From: an uncultured Lachnospiraceae bacterium
GTDB lineage: Bacteria; Bacillota; Clostridia; Lachnospirales; Lachnospiraceae
DNA: 38,071 nucleotides
NCBI GenBank assembly: GCA_947382625.1
Contig: CANDAG010000035.1
Coordinates: 1 to 38,071 of the forward strand
Direction of reading: 5' to 3'
Position numbers and translations under genes: made by a program. Under the pieces are notes generated by a model. That model searched no databases, had not been told where the DNA came from, and was given only the letters and a program-made list of their open reading frames with translations. This document shows positions 8,325 to 16,609 of this stretch, in pieces (the first letter of the stretch is position 1; each line of letters opens with the position of its first letter).

Positions 8325-8389
8325 GTTTGATTTTAATTTATTTTATTTCCCTAACACAATTGTTGATTATAAGAATAAGGAGGATGTAT

Positions 8390-9943
8390 TTGTTCAGTAC
8401 GATTATAACCGGAACCGTTTATGGTATGGAGAGCCATCTTGTCCATGCGGAGGTGGATCTGTCCTCAGGTCTGCCCTGCTTTGTTATGGTAGGAAGTCTT
8501 GGGAGGGAGGTGAGGGAATCCGGGGAGCGGGTACGGATCTCCCTGAAAAATACCGGGATATCTCTGCCTCCCATGCATATTTCTGTAAATCTTTCGCCGG
8601 CAGATCTGAAAAAGGAAGGGACAGGCTTTGACCTTCCCATTGCCGTGGGGGTGCTCAGCGCCATGGAGAAGCTTCCCCCAGGGTGCGCAGACGGGATGTT
8701 GATATTGGGAGAATTGGGTCTTGACGGGGAGATCAAGCCTGTAAAAGGTGTTTTGCCTGTGGCACTTAATGCGGTAAAGGCCGGGATCAGACGATGCCTT
8801 GTACCGGAGGAAAATGCCAAAGAAGCGGCTGTGGCAGAGGGAATGGAGGCAGTGGGTGTTTCATCTCTTACCCAGGTCATCGCTTATTTAAGACTTCCAA
8901 AGGAAGAAAGGGACGGATATCTTCCTCCGAAGAAGGTGAACATAGATGCTGTTTTAAAGGAAGGAAACCAAAAGGATAAAATACGAGAACTTGATTTTGC
9001 ACAGATCGCAGGTCAGGAAAGCGTGAAGCGTGCCGCACTGATCGCGGCGTCAGGCTTCCACCATCTGCTCATCATGGGTCCGCCCGGTACAGGCAAAACT
9101 ATGATCGCCAAAAGGATACCTACGATCCTTCCCCCGCTTTCCAGGGAGGAGAGCCTTGAGGTTACCGCGCTTTACAGTATTGCGGGCAGATTGGGCAAGG
9201 GAGAGTGCCTTATTACTGCACGTCCCTTTTTAAACCCTCATCATACCATTTCGCCGCAGGCTCTTTCCGGTGGCGGTCAGATCCCAAGGCCCGGGATCGT
9301 GAGTATGGCACACAGAGGTATATTGTTTTTGGACGAGCTGCCGGAATTTAAACGGCAGACCCTGGATCTGTTGCGTCAGCCCCTGGAGAATAAGGAAATA
9401 CAGATTGCCAGGAGCGGAGGTTCCTTTACCTTTCCTGCAGACGTGATGCTGGTAGGTGCGTTAAACCCCTGTCCCTGCGGCTATTACCCCGACAGAAACA
9501 AATGTCGCTGTACGCCCTTTGAGATCCACAATTATCTGAGCCATATATCGGGACCCATCCTGGATCGTATGGATCTGTGCATCAAGGCGCAGAAACCGGC
9601 CTCTTTTCAATTAAAAGATAACCGCGGAGAGGGCAGTGAAAGTATGAGGCAAAAGGTGGCGCTGGCCCGTAAACGGCAGGAAGAAAGATACCGGGGAACA
9701 AGAATACGCTTTAACTCTGATCTGGAAGCCGGAGATTTGGAGAAATATTGCTCTTTGGGGGAAAAGGAGCAGCAGATGCTGGAAAGGATGTTCCACAAGA
9801 TGGATCTGAGCATCAGAGCCTGTCACAGGCTTTTAAAGGTGGCAAGGACCATTGCGGATCTGGAAGGTGGCGAACGGATCTTAAGCTGTCACCTTGCGGA
9901 AGCTGCAGTCTACAGAGCCGGAGATAAGCTGGAGGATCGATAG
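8390..9943 (+). CDS. YifB/ComM family Mg-chelatase-like AAA+ ATPase
   Basis: The N-terminal domain begins MFSTIITGTVYGMES and includes EVDLSSGLPCF and RVRISLKNTG. An AAA+ module follows with Walker A GPPGTGKT at residues 230-237 and Walker B LFLDELPEF around Asp315-Glu316, then the Cys motif NPCPCGYYPD near 359 and a C-terminal Mg_chelatase_C part. In naturally competent bacteria ComM is a helicase that promotes branch migration during integration of donor DNA; its role in Clostridia is unproven. TTG at 8390 is chosen because AAGGAGG (8377-8383) sits six bases upstream. The ATG at 8384 abuts that site, and the ATG at 8327 would add an atypical hydrophobic extension. dprA follows after 56 bases. 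Confidence 0.93.
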   Translation: MFSTIITGTVYGMESHLVHAEVDLSSGLPCFVMVGSLGREVRESGERVRISLKNTGISLPPMHISVNLSPADLKKEGTGFDLPIAVGVLSAMEKLPPGCADGMLILGELGLDGEIKPVKGVLPVALNAVKAGIRRCLVPEENAKEAAVAEGMEAVGVSSLTQVIAYLRLPKEERDGYLPPKKVNIDAVLKEGNQKDKIRELDFAQIAGQESVKRAALIAASGFHHLLIMGPPGTGKTMIAKRIPTILPPLSREESLEVTALYSIAGRLGKGECLITARPFLNPHHTISPQALSGGGQIPRPGIVSMAHRGILFLDELPEFKRQTLDLLRQPLENKEIQIARSGGSFTFPADVMLVGALNPCPCGYYPDRNKCRCTPFEIHNYLSHISGPILDRMDLCIKAQKPASFQLKDNRGEGSESMRQKVALARKRQEERYRGTRIRFNSDLEAGDLEKYCSLGEKEQQMLERMFHKMDLSIRACHRLLKVARTIADLEGGERILSCHLAEAAVYRAGDKLEDR

Positions 9944-9999
9944 GGCAGGAAGGAGCCTCCGTTGTTTGGGTACATAAAAGAAAGGATGAACGGATAAAT

Positions 10000-11169
10000 A
10001 TGGATGAGAAGATCTACCAATTCTGGCTTCATCAGCTTCCGGGAGTGGGAGACCGGAGTATAGAGAGGCTTCTTGCCGCCTTCGGAAGTGAAAGGGCAGT
10101 CTGTCTGGCCGGGGAGGGATTAAAAAAGGTCTTAAAGCCAAAAACAGTGGATGGGATCACAGAATTTAACAGGACCTTTGATGCCTCGAAGGCTTATGCA
10201 CAAATGCAGGAAAAAAAGATCCGTTTTTACACGGTGAAGGATAAGGACTATCCGGAGCGGTTGCGGAGGCTCAGCGATCCGCCGTACGGTATCTATTGTC
10301 TGGGAAAGCTTCCCGAAAACAGCCCTCCGGCTGCGGCTATTATCGGGGCGAGAGAATGCTCTGAGTACGGAAGGTATATAGCAGGGGCCTTTGCAGGAGA
10401 GCTTGCAAAGGCTGGCGTCCTGGTGATCAGCGGTATGGCCCGGGGAATCGACAGCCTGGGACAGCAGGCCACATTAAAGCAGGGAGGCAGGACCTATGCA
10501 GTCCTGGGCTGTGGAGTGGATATCTGTTATCCGGCCTCTAATAAAGCCCTTTATCAGGAGATCATCGAAAAAGACGGCGGGATCTTATCGGTGTTCCCTC
10601 CCGGGACGCCGCCGGCTAAGGGACAGTTTCCGGAAAGGAATCGGATCGTAGCCGGACTTTCGGATCTGGTGCTGGTGGTGGAAGCGAGGCAAAAGAGCGG
10701 CACCCTGATCACGGTGGATATGGCTCTTGAGCAGGGAAAGCATGTTTACGCTGTGCCAGGGCGGCTCACCGACCGGCTCAGCGACGGATGCAATCTGCTG
10801 ATCCGGCAGGGGGCGGGGATCGCCTTATCCCCCGGGGATCTTTTGGCAGAGCTGAAAATTCTGGAGAACAGAAAGGCCCTGGGAAAAAGGGAAGGCTTTT
10901 CCCAAAAAGAACCATCCTCCGAAAGAGGGATTCTGGATTTTCTGGATTACCATCCCAGATCCGCCGATGAGATCCTGGAGGGGATCCGCCGGGCGGGATC
11001 TTCCATGAGTCTTCCGGAGCTTTTGACAGAGCTTGTGGTGCTGTGTATGGAAGGAAAAGCCATGCAGGCGGGGGGAAGCTTTTTTTATCGAAAAGAATCG
11101 GCAGATCTGTTTGCAGAGAATATGGAAAATCGATATAATGAGGAGAAAAAGAAAGGAGAGGAAGTCTGA
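10000..11169 (+). CDS. dprA: DNA-processing protein DprA
   Basis: DprA loads RecA onto incoming single-stranded DNA in transformation. It has a helical N-terminal part (residues 1-90) with LPGVGDRSIERLL, then the extended Rossmann fold with IIGAREC, VISGMARGID (about 142-151), the FPERNRIVAGLS motif (210-221) and SGTLITVDMALEQG (233-246). A winged-helix-like C-terminus covers about 310-380. Length (389) is normal. The stop codon shares one base with the next ATG, so the downstream small gene is probably translationally coupled. The neighbourhood YifB/ComM, dprA, prepilin peptidase, topA, codY suggests a competence-related cluster, although dprA-topA-codY is also a common housekeeping order. 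Confidence 0.95.
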   Translation: MDEKIYQFWLHQLPGVGDRSIERLLAAFGSERAVCLAGEGLKKVLKPKTVDGITEFNRTFDASKAYAQMQEKKIRFYTVKDKDYPERLRRLSDPPYGIYCLGKLPENSPPAAAIIGARECSEYGRYIAGAFAGELAKAGVLVISGMARGIDSLGQQATLKQGGRTYAVLGCGVDICYPASNKALYQEIIEKDGGILSVFPPGTPPAKGQFPERNRIVAGLSDLVLVVEARQKSGTLITVDMALEQGKHVYAVPGRLTDRLSDGCNLLIRQGAGIALSPGDLLAELKILENRKALGKREGFSQKEPSSERGILDFLDYHPRSADEILEGIRRAGSSMSLPELLTELVVLCMEGKAMQAGGSFFYRKESADLFAENMENRYNEEKKKGEEV

Positions 11170-11345
11170 TGAATACCTTTTACTATCAGGTAATGAGCAT
11201 AGACGGAGATTATGCTAACCTAAAAAGAACAGATGAAGAGGGAGAGGATTTAAAGCTTGTGGCAAGGGCGCTGCTGCCTCCTGAGATCAGGGAGGGGACC
11301 ATGCTTAAATATGAGTGGATGCAGTACGAGATCATAGATGCTTAG
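11169..11345 (+). CDS. Small DUF3006-like protein, 58 residues
   Basis: A short frame starting MNTFYYQVMSIDGDYANL and ending QYEIIDA, with ATG sharing one base with the dprA stop and GGAGAGGAAG just upstream. The pattern D-G-x-Y-A, an acidic turn, then LLPPEIREGTMLKYE resembles DUF3006 proteins, small beta-rich proteins with an LLP-x-x-x-x-x-G-x-x-L motif. That resemblance is from memory and unverified. It has no signal or membrane segment. Its last eight bases overlap the prepilin peptidase start, so its position suggests a coupled accessory of that unit. Function unknown. Confidence 0.7.
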   Translation: MNTFYYQVMSIDGDYANLKRTDEEGEDLKLVARALLPPEIREGTMLKYEWMQYEIIDA

Positions 11346-11931
11346 ACTGTTTACGGCAGCTGCATTTGGTCTTATAGCAGGAATACTTCTGAAAAAAAGC
11401 GTTGTCCACAGTCTTTGGCAAAGAGCCGGGGAAGAACCGGTCTGGATATTTTGGCTTCCCTGTATCAACGGCCTTCTGTATGTGGGAATAACAGCGCTGA
11501 CAGGCTGGCAGGCGGAGAGCCTGCTCTATTGTCTGTGCGCTTCTTTCCTTCTGGCTGTTGGGATCGTAGACCAGAGGACTCTGGAGATTCCCTGGGAATA
11601 TAACTTATTGATAGGCGGACTGGGATTTCTCAGGATGGTGATCCATTTATCCCGGTGGCGTGAATTTTTTTTGGGCTTTTTTGCAGTGGGCAGTCTGCTC
11701 CTTTTTTTCTTTTTGATCACCGGGGGAAAAGGCATCGGAGGCGGAGACGTGAAGCTGATGGCGGCAGCAGGGCTTTTTCTTGGCTGGGAAAAAGCTCTGC
11801 TGGCATTTCTTTTGGGAGGAATAGTGGGGATAGTGACTCATGTTATTGCCCGGAAAAAGGCAGGAAAAACCAGAATTTTTGCCTTGGGGCCCTATCTGGC
11901 AGCAGGGATTTTTTGTGTCATATTCCTATAA
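11338..11931 (+). CDS. Prepilin peptidase (A24 family), short form lacking the N-terminal domain
   Basis: A 197-residue polytopic membrane protein. Both catalytic aspartates of the type IV prepilin peptidase/GxGD family are present: Asp78 in AVGIVDQRTLEIP and Asp137 in GIGGGDVKLMAAAG. The C-terminal ALGPYLAAG is also typical. The N-terminal methyltransferase domain with its zinc-binding cysteines is absent. This is therefore a peptidase-only form, as in TadV/CpaA or small ComC-like enzymes. It overlaps the preceding small gene by eight bases. No pilin gene is visible in this window, so its substrate must be encoded elsewhere. Confidence 0.88.
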   Translation: MLRLFTAAAFGLIAGILLKKSVVHSLWQRAGEEPVWIFWLPCINGLLYVGITALTGWQAESLLYCLCASFLLAVGIVDQRTLEIPWEYNLLIGGLGFLRMVIHLSRWREFFLGFFAVGSLLLFFFLITGGKGIGGGDVKLMAAAGLFLGWEKALLAFLLGGIVGIVTHVIARKKAGKTRIFALGPYLAAGIFCVIFL

Positions 11932-11959
11932 TGATTAAGAAACTTTATGAATTTTTTAC

Positions 11960-11988
11960 TTGAAACCGTCTAAAAAGTGTTGTATAGT
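11960..11988 (+). promoter_or_regulatory. SigA promoter of topA
   Basis: TTGAAA (11960-11965), a 17-base spacer and TATAGT (11983-11988). Expected start of transcription is near 11995, giving a leader of about 58 bases. Confidence 0.8.
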
Positions 11989-12052
11989 GCAGTACTGTGA
12001 AAGTTCCCAACCTAAGGGGGCGGATGAAAAGCTGTGAAAAAGGGGATAAATT

Positions 12053-14152
12053 ATGGCAAAATATCTGGTAATAGTGGAATCACCGGCAAAGGTTAAGACA
12101 ATCAAAAAATTCCTGGGTTCAGATTATGAGGTGGCTGCCAGTAACGGGCATGTGCGCGATCTGCCCAAAAGCCAGTTGGGAATCGACGTAGAACATGATT
12201 ATGAACCTAAATATATCACCATACGGGGAAAGGGAGATCTTTTGGCGTCTCTTCGGAAGGAAGTAAAGAAGGCACAGAAAATATACCTGGCTACTGACCC
12301 GGACCGGGAGGGGGAGGCAATTTCCTGGCATCTTATGATCGCGCTGAAGCTGGAGGGAAAGAAGGTCTATCGTATTACCTTTAACGAGATCACTAAAAGC
12401 GCAGTGAAGGAATCCCTGAAAAATGCAAGAGAGATCGATATGGATCTTGTAAATGCCCAGCAGGCAAGACGTGTTCTCGATCGTATGGTGGGGTATCGGA
12501 TCTCTCCGCTTCTGTGGCAGAAGATCAAACGGGGCTTAAGCGCCGGCCGGGTCCAGTCTGTGGCCCTGCGAATTATCTGTGACAGGGAGGATGAGATCAA
12601 CAGTTTTATACCGGAGGAATATTGGACATTGGACGCATCCTTTATCCTGCCGGGGGAGAAGAAGCCCCTAACTGCCAAATACTATGGAAAAAAGGACAGC
12701 AAGGCCGCTATTTCTTCAAAGGAAGAGTTAGACAGGATCAAGGATGAATTAAAAGACGCAGAGTTTGCGGTAAGCGAGGTAAAAAAGGGAGAGAGGGTCA
12801 AGAAGGCGCCGCTGCCTTTTACCACATCCACGCTTCAGCAGGAGGCCAGCAAGGTGCTGAATTTTTCCACACAAAAGACCATGCGGCTTGCCCAGCAGCT
12901 TTATGAGGGAATTGAGATCAAGGGAAACGGAACGGTGGGTATCATCACCTATCTGCGTACGGATTCAACCAGGGTTTCTGAGGAAGCAGAAGCTATGGCC
13001 GAAAAATATATCAGAAGTAATTATGGTGAGGAATATGTGGTAAAGGGTACCGTATCCTCCAAAAATGACAAAGATAATAAAAAAATACAGGATGCCCACG
13101 AAGCAATCCGGCCTACAGATTTAAGCCGGACACCGGTGGTGATGAAGGACTCCCTCTCCAGGGATCAGTTCCGTCTGTATCAGCTGATCTGGAAGCGCTT
13201 CACGGCCAGCAGAATGCAGCCGGCGAAATATGAGACCACCTCTGTAAAGATTGATGCGGGAGAGCATCGCTTCACGGTAGCGGCGTCCAAGCTTGTTTTT
13301 GACGGATTTATGAGTGTTTATACTCAGGAGGAGGATAAAGAGGCGGCCAATACTCTGATAAAGGGAGTGGACACTTCTACCAGGCTTAAGCTTTCCGGGC
13401 TTGAGGGAAAGCAGCATTTCACCCAGCCGGCTCCCCATTATACGGAGGCTTCCCTGGTGCATGCCTTAGAAGAGCTGGGGATCGGCAGGCCCAGTACCTA
13501 CGCGCCTACCATCACAACGATCCTGGCAAGGCATTATATTGTTAAGGAAAACAAAAATCTTTATGTGACAGAGCTGGGAGAAGCAGTCAATAATATGATG
13601 AAGGATGCCTTCCCCAGCATTGTGGATGTGAACTTTACAGCCAATATGGAGGCACTCTTAGACGGCGTGGAGGAGGGAAGCATAGAGTGGAAAACGCTGA
13701 TCTCCAATTTTTATCCGGATCTGGAGGAAGCAGTCCAAAAAGCGGAGAAGGAGCTGGAACGCATAGATATTGCGGATGAAGTTTCTGATGAGGTCTGCGA
13801 TAACTGCGGCAGACAGATGGTGATCAAATACGGCCCTCATGGCAGATTTCTTGCCTGTCCGGGATTCCCGGAGTGCCGCTCCACCAAACCCTATTATGAG
13901 AAGATCGGCGTTCCGTGTCCGAATTGCGGGAAGGATATTGTGCTGAAAAAGACCAGAAAGGGCAGGATGTATTATGGCTGTATAGACAATCCGGAATGTG
14001 ATTTTATGGTCTGGCAAAGGCCTTCTAAGGAGGTCTGTCCCAAATGCGGTTCTCTGCTTTTGCATAAGGGCAGCAAGCTGGTCTGTATGGGAGAAAACTG
14101 TGGATATGTAACCCAAATACCGAAGAATTCTGAGGTGTCAGAAAATTCATAA
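12053..14152 (+). CDS. topA: DNA topoisomerase I (type IA)
   Basis: Topoisomerase I relaxes negative supercoils through a tyrosine-linked single-strand break. The Toprim domain starts KYLVIVESPAKVKTIKKFLG and has the acidic DPDREGEA motif. The active-site tyrosine is Tyr300 in TYLRTDSTR. At the C-terminus three four-cysteine zinc ribbons are visible, beginning CDNCGRQM, CPNCGKDI and CPKCGSLL. Length (699) fits the Firmicutes enzyme. The gene has its own promoter at 11960-11988; codY follows after about 95 bases with a separate promoter and no terminator between them. Confidence 0.98.
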   Translation: MAKYLVIVESPAKVKTIKKFLGSDYEVAASNGHVRDLPKSQLGIDVEHDYEPKYITIRGKGDLLASLRKEVKKAQKIYLATDPDREGEAISWHLMIALKLEGKKVYRITFNEITKSAVKESLKNAREIDMDLVNAQQARRVLDRMVGYRISPLLWQKIKRGLSAGRVQSVALRIICDREDEINSFIPEEYWTLDASFILPGEKKPLTAKYYGKKDSKAAISSKEELDRIKDELKDAEFAVSEVKKGERVKKAPLPFTTSTLQQEASKVLNFSTQKTMRLAQQLYEGIEIKGNGTVGIITYLRTDSTRVSEEAEAMAEKYIRSNYGEEYVVKGTVSSKNDKDNKKIQDAHEAIRPTDLSRTPVVMKDSLSRDQFRLYQLIWKRFTASRMQPAKYETTSVKIDAGEHRFTVAASKLVFDGFMSVYTQEEDKEAANTLIKGVDTSTRLKLSGLEGKQHFTQPAPHYTEASLVHALEELGIGRPSTYAPTITTILARHYIVKENKNLYVTELGEAVNNMMKDAFPSIVDVNFTANMEALLDGVEEGSIEWKTLISNFYPDLEEAVQKAEKELERIDIADEVSDEVCDNCGRQMVIKYGPHGRFLACPGFPECRSTKPYYEKIGVPCPNCGKDIVLKKTRKGRMYYGCIDNPECDFMVWQRPSKEVCPKCGSLLLHKGSKLVCMGENCGYVTQIPKNSEVSENS
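14133..14147 (+). promoter_or_regulatory. Possible CodY-binding box upstream of codY
   Basis: The 15 bases ending TCAGAAAATT match the B. subtilis/L. lactis consensus AATTTTCWGAAAATT at 12 of 15 positions. They lie in the last codons of topA, about 40 bp before the codY -35 element, where an autoregulatory site is plausible. Confidence 0.35.
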
Positions 14153-14189
14153 AACAAATTGGGATTTTATAGAATTATTGGAACGGTTG

Positions 14190-14218
14190 TTGAAATAGAA
14201 GAAATTTTATGATACAAT
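14190..14218 (+). promoter_or_regulatory. SigA promoter of codY
   Basis: TTGAAA (14190-14195), a 17-base spacer and TACAAT (14213-14218). Confidence 0.82.
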
Positions 14219-14247
14219 ACCCGTGAAGCTTTTTGGGAGGGATTTAC

Positions 14248-15033
14248 ATGAGTGGCGTACAGATGTTGGATAAAACCAGAAAGATTGGGAAACTTCTTCA
14301 CAACAATGATTCCAGCAAAGTGATTTTTAATGACATCTGTTCGGTTCTATGTGAGATATTATCTTCGAATGTTCTTGTGATCAGCAGGAAGGGAAAGGTA
14401 CTTGGAGTAGGGGATTGCAAAGAGGTGGAGTCCATTACGGGACTTATTGTGGATCAGGTAGGCGGCTTTATCGATTCTATGCTGAACGAGAGGCTGCTGG
14501 CAGTTTTGTCCACCAAAGAAAATGTCAATCTTGAAACACTGGGATTTGAGGAAGATGAGGTAAGAAAATTCCAGGCGATCATTGCCCCCATAGAAATCGC
14601 AGGGGAGAGACTGGGCACTTTGTTTCTTTACAAATGTGCCGACAGATACACGATCGATGATATCATTTTAAGTGAGTATGGCACTACGGTAGTAGGTCTT
14701 GAAATGCTTCGCGCGGTAAACGAAGAAAATGCAGAGGAGAACCGGAAGCTGGCTGTGATCAAATCTGCGATCAATACCCTGTCCTATTCCGAAATGGAGG
14801 CAGTGGTACATATTTTTGAAGAATTAAACGGTATGGAAGGAATATTAGTGGCCAGCAAGATCGCGGACCGGGTAGGGATCACCCGTTCTGTCATTGTAAA
14901 TGCCCTGCGGAAATTTGAGAGTGCAGGGGTCATTGAATCCAGGTCATCAGGGATGAAGGGAACCTATATCAAGGTTCTGAACGACATGGTATTTGATGAA
15001 GTAGAAAAACTGAAAAAAGAAAACTTAAAATAG
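14248..15033 (+). CDS. codY: GTP- and branched-chain-amino-acid-sensing repressor CodY
   Basis: CodY represses stationary-phase, amino-acid and often motility genes when GTP and branched-chain amino acids are plentiful. The N-terminal GAF domain starts MLDKTRKIGKLLH and includes the segment around GFEEDEVRKFQAIIAPI. The C-terminal winged helix at about residues 203-245 contains ASKIADRVGITRSVIVNALRK and the wing GMKGTYIKVLN. ATG at 14248 is chosen because GGGAGGG lies six bases upstream; a TTG at 14233 is in frame but overlaps the promoter leader. The 261-residue length is normal. The gene lies directly upstream of the flagellar operon, as in Bacillus, but the xerC-hslVU genes usual between topA and codY in Bacillus are absent. 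Confidence 0.97.
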   Translation: MSGVQMLDKTRKIGKLLHNNDSSKVIFNDICSVLCEILSSNVLVISRKGKVLGVGDCKEVESITGLIVDQVGGFIDSMLNERLLAVLSTKENVNLETLGFEEDEVRKFQAIIAPIEIAGERLGTLFLYKCADRYTIDDIILSEYGTTVVGLEMLRAVNEENAEENRKLAVIKSAINTLSYSEMEAVVHIFEELNGMEGILVASKIADRVGITRSVIVNALRKFESAGVIESRSSGMKGTYIKVLNDMVFDEVEKLKKENLK

Positions 15034-15058
15034 CACGGATGGCTAGAGTACGACAAAT

Positions 15059-15098
15059 AAAAGGATTTATGAGAGAATAAGCGGCATGAATCCTTTTT
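15059..15098 (+). terminator. Rho-independent terminator of codY
   Basis: AAAAGGATTTATG (15059-15071) pairs with CATGAATCCTTTTT (15085-15098), and the 3' arm runs into a T tract. It separates codY from the flagellar operon. Confidence 0.82.
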
Positions 15099-15158
15099 GT
15101 ATGTTGTTTGAATTGATAGAAAAGTGTTATGAATATGTCAGGAACACTAAAAAAAACC

Positions 15159-15186
15159 TTGTCTTTTTTCCTAAATAATTTATAAT
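15159..15186 (+). promoter_or_regulatory. SigA-type promoter of the flagellar operon
   Basis: TTGTCT (15159-15164), a 16-base spacer and TATAAT (15181-15186). It lies about 60 bp after the codY terminator and leaves a leader of about 116 bases before flgB. Apart from this promoter and a weak CodY-like sequence, I see nothing else definite between 15099 and 15308; in particular there is no c-di-GMP riboswitch core. Confidence 0.7.
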
Positions 15187-15285
15187 AAGTAGGTGGTGGA
15201 TGTTGTACACAAAAGACAGTCATTACAAATAAACTGAAATTTCACACAACCGGATTTATTTGCCCGGGGAAGACAGAAAAAGAAG

Positions 15286-15300
15286 AATTTTCCGAAAGGA
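15286..15300 (+). promoter_or_regulatory. Weak CodY-like box overlapping the flgB ribosome site
   Basis: AATTTTCCGAAAGGA matches the CodY consensus at 11 of 15 positions and overlaps the AAAGGAG Shine-Dalgarno of flgB. The match may be chance, since the left half is AT-rich and the right half is the ribosome site. Confidence 0.25.
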
Positions 15301-15308
15301 GTTGTAAT

Positions 15309-15698
15309 ATGATAAACAGCAATGTATTTGATTATGTAAATGTACTCAGCAAGGCGGCAGATGCAGCCTGGGAGAGGAACGAGGTTCTTGTGAACAACTA
15401 TTCCAATGCCAATACTCCCGGATATAAGAGAAAGGACATTGACTTTGGCGCTCAGCTCAGGCAGGCTTTGGGAAATTCCAAATACGAATCGGTGAATGCC
15501 AAAGTGGCACGGGTGGCTGACATGGATCTGAAGGCAAAGGTCTACACGGATTCGGCTAATTTTTCCTACCGCCTGGACGGCAATAATGTGGATCCTGATA
15601 CGGAAGGCGTGGAGCTTGCTTCCAACCAGATTTATTATAACGGGATCCGGGACAGCATCAATCAGGAATTTTCCAACCTTAAGATGGTATTGAAGTAG
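15309..15698 (+). CDS. flgB: Flagellar proximal rod protein FlgB
   Basis: FlgB forms part of the proximal rod. The family motif NYSNANTPGYKRKDIDF lies near residues 32-50, and the C-terminal helix with ASNQIYYNGIRDSIN is the usual rod-protein end. Length (129) is typical. ATG at 15309 follows AAAGGAG by seven bases. It is the first gene of the flagellar operon; flgC begins 19 bases after its stop. Confidence 0.96.
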   Translation: MINSNVFDYVNVLSKAADAAWERNEVLVNNYSNANTPGYKRKDIDFGAQLRQALGNSKYESVNAKVARVADMDLKAKVYTDSANFSYRLDGNNVDPDTEGVELASNQIYYNGIRDSINQEFSNLKMVLK

Positions 15699-15717
15699 AG
15701 ATTTGGAGGAACATAAT

Positions 15718-16164
15718 ATGAGCATATTCAATTCATTTAATATCAGCGCATCCGGCATGACGGCAGAGCGTTACCGGATGGATATCATGGCAGAGAATTT
15801 AGCCAATGCACATACTACCAGGACGGAGGACGGGACACCTTACAGGCGTAAGGTTGTGACCTTTGAGGAGCGCCCCCAGGGGCATCAGACCTTCAGCAGC
15901 TTTCTGGGCTCTGCAAGCAGCAGGATCAAAGGACAGGGAGTGCGAGTGGGCAAGGTCATGGAGGACGACTGGACTCAGATGACCATGGTCTATGATCCTT
16001 CCCATCCGGATGCGGATGAAAACGGTTATGTGACCTATCCGAATGTCAATATCATTACGGAAATGACCAATCTCATAGATGCCAGCCGTGCCTATGAGGC
16101 GAATTCCACGGCATTTAACGCCAGCAAGAGCATTGCAATGAAGGGCCTTGAAATGGCACAGTAG
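15718..16164 (+). CDS. flgC: Flagellar basal-body rod protein FlgC
   Basis: The N-terminus MSIFNSFNISASGMTAERYR and the rod motif LANAHTTRTEDGTPYRRK are diagnostic, and the C-terminus carries the NVNIITEMTNLIDASRAYEA heptad region. ATG at 15718 is chosen over a GTG/TTG-type extension beginning at 15703 because GGAGGAA (15704-15710) precedes it. Length is 148 residues. FlgC assembles with FlgB, FlgF and FlgG into the rod. Confidence 0.96.
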   Translation: MSIFNSFNISASGMTAERYRMDIMAENLANAHTTRTEDGTPYRRKVVTFEERPQGHQTFSSFLGSASSRIKGQGVRVGKVMEDDWTQMTMVYDPSHPDADENGYVTYPNVNIITEMTNLIDASRAYEANSTAFNASKSIAMKGLEMAQ

Positions 16165-16223
16165 GCCTTAAGAACTGAGCTTTAGAGAATTTTTCACAGT
16201 AAACTATATGGAGGAACCTATAA

Positions 16224-16544
16224 ATGGATATCTCATCTTTTTATAATCTGTCATCGGGTGCCGTGAAAGAGGCGGCGGAAAAATATGCTTCTGCCAGGGA
16301 AAACGGTTTATCTACCGGTGAATTTGAAAGCTTTTTTGATAAGGCGATAGAGAATCTGAACACTACCAATGCCTATCTCACTAATGCAGATAATGAGAAG
16401 CTGCGTTGGGCGTTGGGTGAAACTGAAAATACCCATGAACTTACCAATGCGCTCCAGAAAGCATCTACGGCGCTGCAATATACCATAACGGTACGTGACA
16501 AGTTCCTTGAGGCATATAAGGAGATCCTGCAGATGCAGATTTAG
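16224..16544 (+). CDS. fliE: Flagellar hook-basal body protein FliE
   Basis: A 106-residue protein that links the MS ring to the rod. It has a mostly helical sequence with the C-terminal pattern TNALQKASTALQYTITVRDK followed by FLEAYKEILQMQI, as expected of FliE. ATG at 16224 is preceded by GGAGGAA. Its place between flgC and fliF is the canonical order. Confidence 0.93.
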   Translation: MDISSFYNLSSGAVKEAAEKYASARENGLSTGEFESFFDKAIENLNTTNAYLTNADNEKLRWALGETENTHELTNALQKASTALQYTITVRDKFLEAYKEILQMQI

Positions 16545-16609
16545 TCCGATATAGTTGACTTTTATGCAGCTTGGAAGCAGAGAACGGAAGAAAGGCAGGC
16601 GGCCAGATT

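Noticed and set aside
8327-8389. Upstream ATG extension of the YifB/ComM gene
   Set aside because: It would add a hydrophobic 21-residue segment absent from the family, whereas AAGGAGG at 8377-8383 points to TTG at 8390.
11932-12052. Riboswitch or T-box in front of topA
   Set aside because: The leader after the promoter is only about 58 bases, with no conserved riboswitch motif or terminator stem.
15186-15308. Possible c-di-GMP riboswitch in the flgB leader
   Set aside because: Some Clostridia control flgB with such a switch, but the leader here is only about 116 bases and lacks the conserved GEMM core and its receptor loop.
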